This document shows, one piece after another, positions 57,048 to 64,000 of a stretch of 64,000 nt of DNA (the first letter of the stretch is position 1; the number at the start of each line of letters is the position of its first letter). The notes below the pieces were generated by a model. It ran no database searches. It was not told where the DNA came from and saw nothing but the letters and a program-made list of their open reading frames with translations. The translations under genes were made by a program, and so were the position numbers. The DNA comes from Cordylochernes scorpioides (lineage: Eukaryota; Arthropoda; Arachnida; Pseudoscorpiones; Chernetidae), in NCBI GenBank assembly GCA_030710605.1, contig CP092870.1, positions 54,325,921 to 54,389,920 on the forward strand, written 5' to 3'.

Positions 57048-57283
57048 ATCCAAAAGTCCAACCCCACAAATCAAACGAGGATCTAGTACCATTGTAAGTG
57101 CAAAAGTCGAACTGCTTTTCACATGTGTAAACATGTGTTGCACTTACAGTAAAAGCAGTCGATAACTACCCACCATGATTATCATGGCCATTACCATGTG
57201 TAAACATGTGATGCACTTACAGTAAGAGCAGTCTATAACTACCCACCATGATGATCATGGCATGTACCATGTGTAAACATGTG
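57048..57283 (+). mobile_element. SINE 3' part with tandem tail units
   Basis: AAAAGTCCAACCCCACAAAT, TGCAAAAGTCGAACTGCTTT and two tail units of about 80 bp (TAACTACCCACCATGATTAT). Continues at 58022 after an insertion. Confidence 0.75.
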
Positions 57284-58013
57284 ACAATTTTTTTTTGACA
57301 ATTAAACAATTTTTATTGTCATCTTAGACAATCGGCAAACTCCTAAGAGTTAAGTAACAATTTACAGTTCAAAGGCGGTGTCCTCACCGAGGGTCGTCTG
57401 GTTCAAGCAGGTAATAATTTCTTGAGTGCGGACATACTTTCAAGTACAAAAGGATCTAATTCCCGAACGCGCCTGATGGCGGTGCTCATGAATCCACCGA
57501 GGGTGTACCTATCCCGAGTGGGTAGGCGCTTGATGAGGGGCTCCCTATTCCCGGGGTATAGGATTGCTCTTATGATGTCAGCCACGTCAACCCGCGATTG
57601 GAACCGGTGCTCCAAGTCGAGTTCGAATTCACGATTCAATCCATGTATTAAATCTCTTAGCGCCTCCCAGCGCTTGTCCATCAGAGCTCTATCCATTTGG
57701 GTGGATAGTGGAGGCGGAGGTGTCGCCATGGCCGGTGTCGTCGTATGCCCATGGGGGACGGGTGGTATTGGCCCAGCGAGCCTATACTATGAATAATTGG
57801 TTAGTTTATTATAGTCGCTAGGTCGTCCTGATGTCATAAATAAATATCTTCTGCTTCATTATTGTGATCTGCTTGTCCTCCATTACTACGCTTCAATATT
57901 GTGTTATATATAAAACTTCGTCGTATAGAGATATCTCCGTACATCTCTATCATAGCAGTAGCAATGTTGTTGGGTGTGTAAAGCTGCTGTTGTAGGTCAA
58001 TATTCGGTTGTTG
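57284..58013 (-). mobile_element. Poly(A)-tailed retrocopy inserted in the SINE
   Basis: 730 bp flanked by AACATGTG on both sides (57276-57283, 58014-58021). Minus strand order: a copy of the satellite edge (58013-57784), a GC-rich coding block, a 3' UTR, AATAAA at 57312-57317 and nine A at 57288-57296. This is the layout of a reverse-transcribed mRNA. Confidence 0.75.
57403..57729 (-). CDS. Unrecognised 108-codon open frame in the retrocopy
   Basis: The frame starts MATPPPPLSTQMDRALMDKR and ends MSALKKLLPA; in frame upstream it is also open to about 57785 with a proline-rich GPIPPVPHGH. The body looks helical and charged (LRDLIHGLNREFELDLEHRF). No family is recognised. It is the most GC-rich stretch within several kb, unlike the host introns, and keeps a normal stop, 3' UTR and poly(A) signal. 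It could be the end of a cellular or mobile-element mRNA. Whether it is expressed is unknown. Confidence 0.4.
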   Translation of the reverse strand: MATPPPPLSTQMDRALMDKRWEALRDLIHGLNREFELDLEHRFQSRVDVADIIRAILYPGNREPLIKRLPTRDRYTLGGFMSTAIRRVRELDPFVLESMSALKKLLPA

Positions 58014-58021
58014 AACATGTG

Positions 58022-58168
58022 GTGCACTTACAGTAAAAGCAGTCGATAAATACCCACCATGATTATCATGGCATGTACCAGGTGTAAACATGTGGTGCAC
58101 ATGCAGTAAAAGCAGTTGATAACTACCCACCATGATTTCATGGCCTGTACCACGTGTACGAGGAATAA
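58022..58168 (+). mobile_element. SINE tail, continued
   Basis: Two more tail units with GTGCACTTACAGTAAAAGCA and CATGGCCTGTACCACGTGTA, ending in A-rich sequence. Confidence 0.75.
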
Positions 58169-58284
58169 TTTAAAAAAGAGTGGTGAGAATCCTCTCAGTG
58201 GTTTCGCCAAATTGATCTCCAGAACACTCTACTAATGTATTGGATTGAATTTATTATATAACCTGCATCTATGCTATACTATGA

Positions 58285-58410
58285 AAGACAGTTATCAAAT
58301 TTAAAGATATCTTAGCCAGTAAATACTGTTTATACTGACCGAAGTATCTTAAATTTTAAGAACTAAGAATGCCGGCCAGGCAACATCTATCTTTACGATA
58401 TGAAAGCCAG
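58285..58410 (+). repeat. Penelope-like terminal fragment
   Basis: ACTGACCGAAGTATCTTAAA and GAATGCCGGCCAGGCAACAT match the outer end of the insertion at 26310-26360. Confidence 0.55.
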
Positions 58411-58424
58411 CTTAGGGATGTTTA

Positions 58425-58795
58425 GGGAACATATATCCGCCTTTGCCGGTCCCAAGCCCGGATGAAAAAGGAGGAGGGGGAGCACTAACAAGCTCTCCTA
58501 AAAAACCTGGGTTTAGCTGGCCCGGCTGATAGTACCCTTTAAGGGCTCTTGATCCAGGGATACAGGATGAGCAGCGTTTGTACTCCATGTTAGGAGCAGC
58601 TGCACATAGTGTCTGTTCCTCATGTCAGAGGCGACCATTTCTTTAGGAGCTAAGTCAGTGGCCTGCTCCTGAGTAGTGCTCCAAGTCTTAATGACAAAGG
58701 CAGATACATTCTACTTCACCCAGTGGTTGTTAAACAGACACCATCAAGGGTCACAACTTGATACCCTAATATGATTGAGTGGATATAAGAAATAA
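58425..58795 (-). repeat. Family T repeat, copy 2
   Basis: Inverted relative to 48165-48540; GCCGGTCCCAAGCCCGGATG and ATGAGCAGCGTTTGTACTCC are shared. Confidence 0.7.
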
Positions 58796-59671
58796 AAAGA
58801 GGGAACATATAGAAATAAGATTATAGGTCTATAGAGGTGCCTACATTACAATTTATATGAATATATTGCATATATTACAAGAAATCGCATAAAAAATCCT
58901 CCCCTAATAAGTGTTTTTATTATAGTATCATTAGAGCTGATATTGCTATGTGGAAAATTAGGGAAGAACAACTTCGAGAGGAGATAACAATTTATTTCAG
59001 GCGAAAACAAATTATGGATGATAAACAAAAGATAAGCAAAAGAGGGAAATGTACATAGTATCAAAATATGAACATTAAAAAAATACTCTGCTAAAATAAT
59101 AAATATTTTTGTTACATAGCTCCTTCCCTATGGGAGCTGTGACCCACAGCAAGCAATTATTGTAGTTACTGACATGGATCTGACGTGCTTCTGCCAAGAA
59201 TTCCATGGAAGTCTTGCAACTTTGTCTCTAGTACTTTTGCGTAATTTTTCTTGCGGCGTGAAGAGCGGCTTTACCGTCGTATCGTCTAATAGGGACATCC
59301 TAATCTTGGAGGGAAGCCTTGGCTTTGACAGGTCGGTGGAATCCTAGAGCCACTCTCTGAAAATGTAGATCACATCACCCATGGCCTCTAGGTCTTTTCG
59401 CCGATCTTTAGTTTGTCTTCCCTAATTTCCCCGGCATCTCCACCAAAATGCCACGTGGAAAATTAGGGAAGATCAACTTCGGGATGAGACAGCAATTTAT
59501 TTAAGGCAAGAACAAATTATGAGTGATAAACAAAAGAGAAGCAAAGGAGGGAAGTGTACAAAGTAGAAAAATATAAACAAAAAAATAATAATAAAACACT
59601 TATAAAATAAAAAATAATACTCTGCTAATAAAATAATGAATTCTTTGTAACAATTTGATAAAGCAACATAC
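58795..59671. other. Start of intron 1: repeat blocks and unassigned sequence
   Basis: 58960-59060 and 59450-59580 are two copies of a Helitron-related block (CACGTGGAAAATTAGGGAAG; AACAAATTATGAGTGATAAA). 59100-59440 is GC-richer but without a recognised exon. Confidence 0.4.
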
Positions 59672-59676
59672 CTCAT
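59672..59676 (-). CDS. GMC oxidoreductase coding exon 1 (start codon)
   Basis: ATGAG is followed by the donor GTATGTTG. The two spare bases plus the first base of the exon at 49163-49260 make an Arg codon, so the protein begins MRCLVKTVGCLF, a basic start followed by a hydrophobic run, as expected for a secretory signal. The frame is also open upstream to 59765, so a longer N-terminus is possible if that stretch is an exon rather than promoter plus leader. Intron 1 is 10.4 kb. Confidence 0.6.
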
Positions 59677-59720
59677 GTTGAACGAACAGTAATACACAGC
59701 AAGGTCACAAATGACGGAAC

Positions 59721-59728
59721 CTTTTATA
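59721..59728 (-). promoter_or_regulatory. TATA box of the GMC gene
   Basis: The minus strand reads TATAAAAG 45 bp upstream of the ATG, which puts a start site around 59698 and a very short 5' leader. An alternative reading uses an AG at 59766-59767 as an acceptor and makes 59672-59765 an internal exon in a compatible phase, but the perfect TATA box and the signal-peptide start favour a promoter. Confidence 0.6.
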
Positions 59729-59799
59729 CCAGCAGGTGTCGGAATCAATTGAGCAATGAGGCTTCCTGAAACTATTAGCCAAAAATAGTATTCGTTGAA

Positions 59800-61050
59800 T
59801 ATTAATTGAAATTATGAGCTAATAAGACCAATTCCAAGTAACTAGTTTGTAAGGCTTTCCTAACAGCGTTGTTACTAACATCAAACTAAAGACTAAATGT
59901 TAGAAGTTCATCAAAAAATAATAAAGTATAATTTTGATTACAAATTTTATATACATGATAAAACGACTAAATTCAAATGAATAGTGTGTGACATTTCGGC
60001 AACGGCGTTATTGCCAATCCCAGGCAAAAGACTGAAGGGTTGAAGTCTACCAAAAATGATAAAGCACACAATTTGGATTATAGACTTGAACTACAATATA
60101 ATAAGATCAAATCCAAGTAAATAGTTTGTGACGTTTTGGCAACAGCCTTCTTACCATCCTCAGAAAAAAGACTAAATGCTTGAAGTTCATCAAAAATTGA
60201 TAAGGAACAATTTGGATTATAGATTTCAACCACAAGGTAATAAGACCAAATCCAAATGAATAGTGTGTGATATATCGGTAACAGCGTTATTACCATCATC
60301 ATACAAAAGACTAAATGGTTGAAGTTCATCAAAAATGATAAGGCACAATTTGTATTATAGATTTCAACCACAAGGAAATAAGACCAAATCCGAATGAATA
60401 GTCTGTGACATGCGGCAACAGCGTTATTGCCAATCATAGAATAAAGACTAAATGGTTGAAGTTCATCAAAAGTAATAAGGTACAATTTTGATTATAGATT
60501 TCAACTACAAGATAATAAGACCAAATCCAAATGAATAGTCTGTGACATGCGGCAACTTCAGACAAAAGACTGAATGGTTGACGTCAATTAAAAATGAAAA
60601 GTCACACAATTTGGATTATAGACTTGAACTATGAGGTAATAAGACCATATACAAGTAAATAGTTTGTAACGATTTGGCAACAACCTTCTTACCATCCTCA
60701 GAAAAATGGCTAAATCTTGAAGGGAATAAAAAATAATAAGGTACAATTTTGATTATAGTTTGCAACTACAAAGTAATAAGACCAAATCCAAATAAATAGT
60801 GTGTGATGTTTCGGTAACAGCGTTATTACTATTCATAAACAAAAGACTAAAGGATTGAATGTATATCAAAAGTAATAAGGTAAATTTTGAAATATAGATT
60901 TCAACTACAAGGTAATAAGACCAAATCCAAATGAATAGTGTGTAACATTTCGAGAACAGCGTTATTACCAATCCCAGACAAAAGACTGAATGGGTGAAGT
61001 CTACCAAAAATGATAAGGAACACAATTTGGAACTATAAGGTATGGTATGG
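59800..61050 (-). repeat. 138-bp tandem array with hammerhead-like cores upstream of the GMC promoter
   Basis: Nine units with cores starting at about 59850, 59990, 60130, 60269, 60408, 60544, 60669, 60806 and 60945. On the minus strand the best cores read CTGAGGATGGTAAGAAGGCT, GTTGCC, AAAACGTC (60130) and GGATTGGCAATAACGCCGTT, GCCGAAATGTC (59990). CUGAGGA fits CUGANGA; GGYAA pairs with TTGCC as stem II; (G/A)AAACGUC follows. No single unit keeps every consensus base. Between cores the units share TAATAAGACCAAATCCAAAT. Confidence 0.85.
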
Positions 61051-61074
61051 GTATAAGGGTATATGAGGTATAAG

Positions 61075-61165
61075 TATGGGGATGAGTAGAGCTCATCAAT
61101 GAATGAGTCAATACAGTAAATAATACGTTTTAGTGTTACAGGTTGAGAATTGCAGTGTAACAAGG
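61075..61165 (+). repeat. Repeat with empty MITE site
   Basis: GATGAGTAGAGCTCATCAAT, GAATGAGTCAATACAGTAAA and CAGGTTGAGAATTG match 11925-11966 and 12127-12165 but lack the family K snapback. Confidence 0.6.
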
Positions 61166-61376
61166 TGGATGCCTCAAAGGAAGAAAATGAAATAATATAA
61201 TTTGGTATAAAATATAAGTTGAAAAAAAAATATCCTTTTACACACTTTACCTAAATTTTCTAAATATTAATGGACTTCTTGACATATAAAAATAGTTTTA
61301 AAAGGTTTATGAAGAACTTGTGATGTAATAAAAAAATATATATAATGGACAGCGATATTTCCCCCATGATTCAACT

Positions 61377-62300
61377 CCAATACAATAACAACAACAACAA
61401 CAACAACAAAAGCCTTTATTTAGGGCATTCCGCCCCATACAGGATTCGCCGTATTTACACGTCAACAAGAGGAGAGGGAAGAGGAAACATTTACAACAAA
61501 AATAAGGTTTGTTACCTATTTACAGATGGATCATCCTCCAGTATCCTTTGCCCTGCATTCTTTCTCATGCGCCCAGCTTCTGTACAGAACTTAAAGTATT
61601 TATCAATCAGTGATTTATCATTCAGATCTGAAGAGAGAAGTTGACATATGCTATGGTATCTAAATTGACCAGAGGTAGGGCTTGGGAAAGTTTCAGTACG
61701 TTTTTCTGTTAAGAGAGGGCATTGGAAGAAATAGTGAACCAAATTATCATCCATGAGATCCTTACAAAGTAAACAGTTCCGGCCATTTTCTTTCCAGAAG
61801 TCTTTTCTTTCTTCCCTGAAAAATTGCCATAAAACTCTATGTTGTGCAACTAGTCTTTTGTTGGGAAGCGAGATATTTAATCGTAGGTACTCCTCTGTCA
61901 TGAATGATTCACTCAAAAATTTGTAGTGAGCAAAGTGGATTGAATCAGTGATTTTCATCTGATCGTTTTGAATTAGTTGGTCTGTGGTAGTTCTAATTAT
62001 GCCTGGCAATTCTTTCTGTATGGATAAGTAGTCTTCGCAGCCCTTCAGAAAGGAATATCCCTTGGAGTCTAGAATTTTTATTAAATTTTGAGTAAAGCTG
62101 TTTTCTATTTCCTTTTTCGCGGTGACTTTCCAGAGATAATTTAAGCAAGCATGTGGTAATCTGCTCGTCTCCATTTTTAAAATCCTGACCCAAAACTTTA
62201 ATGTGAGTTTTACAGCATTAAGTTCAGTTGATATTCTTCCACATTCTCTTCTGAGGACATATCCTGGTGTGAAGTTTGGTAAGTCAATACAATAACAGAA
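61377..62300 (-). mobile_element. 5'-truncated LINE with (GTT)n tail
   Basis: Minus strand: end of ORF2, a 3' UTR of about 120 bp with CGGCGAATCCTGTATGGGGC and AATAAA, and a GTT microsatellite tail (61388-61411). The same 3' end phrases occur in the LINE tails at 20050, 33430 and 37290. Confidence 0.8.
61512..62299 (-). pseudogene. LINE ORF2 C-terminal domain
   Basis: About 260 open codons from the truncated 5' edge near 62299 to the stop before 61512, an intact stretch of the region after the reverse transcriptase. The diagnostic knuckle is CLLCKDLMDDNLVHYFFQC (C-x2-C-x9-H-x4-C). Upstream FTPGYVLRRECGRIS continues the frame before the first ATG at 62174. The catalytic reverse transcriptase is absent, so it is a dead 3' copy, but one with few mutations. 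Confidence 0.85.
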
Positions 62301-62808
62301 TAAGATCTCGCTTCAGTTATCTTCTCTTATACCTTCTCGACTGGAAGATATCAGTTCCAAAACATAAAAAAAAGTAATTTCCAAACTTTCAGAAAACAAT
62401 TCTATAACAAGACCTCTAAAAGTAGGTAGGAAGACCGATTTGTTCCAGATTCAACAGAACAGTAGATCTTGCGTGTTGTTTCATAGTCAAATTCGTTAAA
62501 ATGGTGAAAGAGGACCTATAATTACACAGGTTAAGTTCGAAGAAAATATCCTTAATTGATGAGGGTATGGAATAATTGAGAATTCTACTCACATTGAGTG
62601 TGCATTAGCACGCATAAAAATATTACTACACCAATTATATATTCAATGTATGAAAATTAAACTTAAAACATCACGCCTGATTCCGTCAATCAAAGTAATT
62701 CGATAATAAATAGAATCAATGTTGGACCCTTAATTCCAAAATTGAATATTCAAATTGACAAGATAGTCTTGTAAAGCTTTGATTGATTCATCTGCTGTTC
62801 TTTTATAG
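62300..62808. other. Unassigned sequence upstream of the GMC gene
   Basis: AT-rich; no repeat or coding signal recognised. Confidence 0.35.
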
Positions 62809-62980
62809 GTCGATCTTGAAGCAGCTCTCGGAACAGGCCATGGTATAAGTAAACCTGATAAACCTTGTGAAGGACCTTCGATAGAAGAAAATAGCGAATT
62901 TTATATATTTTCTGGGAAGGGTTACTTTTTGATTATATGTCTTGTAATAACCTTGTTATCTTTTTCGAAGTATACTAAAG
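62809..62980 (+). CDS. Candidate exon of an unidentified membrane protein
   Basis: A polypyrimidine acceptor TGCTGTTCTTTTATAG precedes 172 nt that are open for 57 codons and end at the strong donor GTAAGTAA. The frame reads VDLEAALGTGHGISKPDKPC, then a hydrophobic GYFLIICLVITLLSF that could cross a membrane, then SKYTKG. Phase 0 in and phase 1 out. No family is recognised and no partner exon is visible before the window ends, so it could be chance. If real, it belongs to a gene divergent from the GMC gene. Confidence 0.35.
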
Positions 62981-63114
62981 GTAAGTAAATGGACAGGCAA
63001 TCCCTTCAATCTTTTACGTTTCATATTTTACGTGCATAGCTAAAGAAGAAATTGTAACCTTTGTGTTTACTAACGGTTTTCTACATATATAGCCTATAGT
63101 GAATATGGATTACA

Positions 63115-63405
63115 AATGAAAAAATTAAGACGCGAATGTTTCTTTTCACAAATAAATCATACTCTACTGTTTCACTGAGATGAAGAAATAAATATATTGG
63201 GAGGGCTTGGCTTTCAGTGCCCCTTTCCAGCGGTTTCGCCAATTTAATCCACCAGATCGCTTCTTTAGAGCTCTAATACTGTATTGGATCATTCTGCTTT
63301 TATATGTTACATTGAAGGGTGGAATCTTAGAAATTAGCTTTAAGAAAACTATAGACATAAGCTTTAAGGACAGTATAATTACATTCAAATATTTGCGACT
63401 GCTTG
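63115..63405 (+). repeat. MITE family M2 copy
   Basis: AAAATTAAGACGCGAATGTT at the start, then TTGGGAGGGCTTGGCTTTCA and TATTGGATCATTCTGCTTTT; it runs into satellite units at 63405. Confidence 0.6.
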
Positions 63406-63670
63406 CGAGCATTGCGACTGCTGTGATAGAGTTGTATAGAGATATCTCTTCATTTGATACAACATCAAAAACAGAAATCTGACCTAGAACAGCAGCTTTA
63501 TACATCCCAGAGCATTGCAACTGCTGTGATAGAGATGTACGAAGATATATCTTTATTGGACAACAGATATTTGACCTAGAACAGCAGCTTTATACATCTC
63601 AGAGCATTGCAACTTCTGTAATAGAGATGCACGGAGACATTTAAGGCTCTTAAATGGACACTACAACAAC
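63405..63670 (-). repeat. 106-bp satellite units, inverted
   Basis: Two and a half units with GCATTGCAACTGCTGTGATA and ACCTAGAACAGCAGCTTTAT. Confidence 0.75.
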
Positions 63671-63815
63671 AAAAACATAATGTTGTGATTGTTAATTTTG
63701 GAACTTGCAGAAAATATCCGAAGTACCTTCCAACTAAATTTTATGCAAAATTTTGATTATTAGAAAAGAAACAAAGAACATAGATTGTCTCTTCAATATA
63801 CGACGAAGTTTTATA

Positions 63816-64000
63816 TCTCTATATATATAAAAGTCAGTGTATGTATATGTATGTATATGTCTATGTTTGTCGGCTATACACGTCCACAATACATAACTAA
63901 TCTGACTGAAATTTCAAGAGTATATAGAGTAGAATCTGGAGAAACCTTTAGTGAAATTTTTGGTCTCTATCCCGAATATTCTTCGAGTTATTTGCAAATT
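63816..64000 (+). mobile_element. Helitron 5' end, cut by window edge
   Basis: TCTCTATATATATAAAAGTC then a T/G-rich run and TACACGTCCACAATACATAA; the layout equals the other Helitron 5' ends here. Its 3' end is outside. Confidence 0.55.

Larger units (their letters stand above)
6402..59728 (-). other. GMC oxidoreductase gene, whole locus (11 coding exons visible, 3' end outside window)
   Basis: The gene encodes a FAD-dependent glucose-methanol-choline oxidoreductase of the animal glucose dehydrogenase-like group, which oxidises an alcohol group on a sugar, sterol or similar substrate; the substrate cannot be told from sequence. Eleven exons with AG acceptors and GT donors join in phase without a stop to give 558 codons plus 2 nt. 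Visible features in order: signal peptide or anchor (residues 1-24), YDYIV then the FAD dinucleotide motif GAGTAG (36-41), E59 of the LLLE adenine-ribose site, a GMC signature-1 variant [11 protein letters not shown] (109-119), GMC signature 2 [15 protein letters not shown] (294-308), VGQNLQDH, and the first active-site His in YHYIGTCKMG (H539). Usual family length is about 600-620, so the terminal exon with the second active-site His/Asn is missing, beyond position 1. Odd points: Val and Ala replace the usual Arg and Leu of the PRGKxLGG box, and EYG replaces the usual EAG. Host gene identity is secure; the exact ortholog is not. Confidence 0.93.

Noticed and set aside
56931..57143. Minus-strand frame ending in a GTAAAG donor that looked like an exon
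   Set aside because: Its upstream half coincides with SINE body sequence (AGTCCAACCCCACAA, TGCAAAAGTCGAACTG), so the coding look is accidental.
1..64000. CRISPR arrays, bacterial operons or ribosome binding sites
   Set aside because: Tandem repeats here have no spacer pattern, and all supported genes are eukaryotic with introns.

Overview
This is eukaryotic DNA, AT-rich and intron-dominated, from an invertebrate and probably an arthropod. The evidence is GT..AG spliced exons of an animal glucose-dehydrogenase-like (GMC) enzyme, together with Tc1, mariner, Tigger/pogo, hAT, Helitron, Penelope-like, LINE, Ty3/gypsy and tRNA-derived SINE sequences. Lineage cannot be fixed more closely from sequence alone. 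There are no bacterial-type genes, rRNA genes or CRISPR arrays.

One host gene occupies most of the window. On the minus strand a TATA box at 59721-59728 and an ATG at 59674-59676 open a gene for a secreted or membrane-anchored FAD-dependent GMC oxidoreductase. Eleven coding exons, running down to 6402, join in phase at every junction and give 558 codons plus 2 nt. The last exon or exons, with the second active-site residue and about 45-60 C-terminal residues, lie beyond position 1. Ten complete introns of 1.9-10.4 kb, and the start of an eleventh, hold nearly everything else.

Region by region: 1-6.4 kb holds a relic mariner, a minus-strand Helitron swollen by a 74-bp minisatellite, a SINE, a gypsy leader fragment and an intact Tc1 transposon with a 343-codon transposase. 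6.4-19.2 kb holds exons 11, 10 and 9, a nested Helitron cluster with a 30-bp minisatellite and a tRNA-Gly gene, hAT and snapback MITEs, a deleted Tigger and a gypsy 3' end. 19.2-44 kb holds exons 8 to 3, minisatellites, a 1.38-kb inverted Penelope-like insertion carrying GIY-YIG and hammerhead sequences, LINE tails, a 93-bp tandem array of hammerhead-like units and a deleted hAT. 44-59.7 kb holds a GC-rich foldback, mariner and LINE relics, exon 2 and a truncated second copy of it, a Tigger, a 106-bp satellite-like array and a small poly(A)-tailed retrocopy with an open 108-codon frame. 59.8-64 kb, upstream of the gene, holds nine 138-bp tandem units with hammerhead-like cores starting about 80 bp above the TATA box, a LINE 3' end, one possible plus-strand exon and the start of another Helitron.

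The most unusual theme is hammerhead-like sequence. It occurs in Penelope-like debris, in two independent regular tandem arrays in the same orientation as the gene, and in many scattered relics. The catalytic core is largely intact in only a few copies, so activity is a hypothesis.
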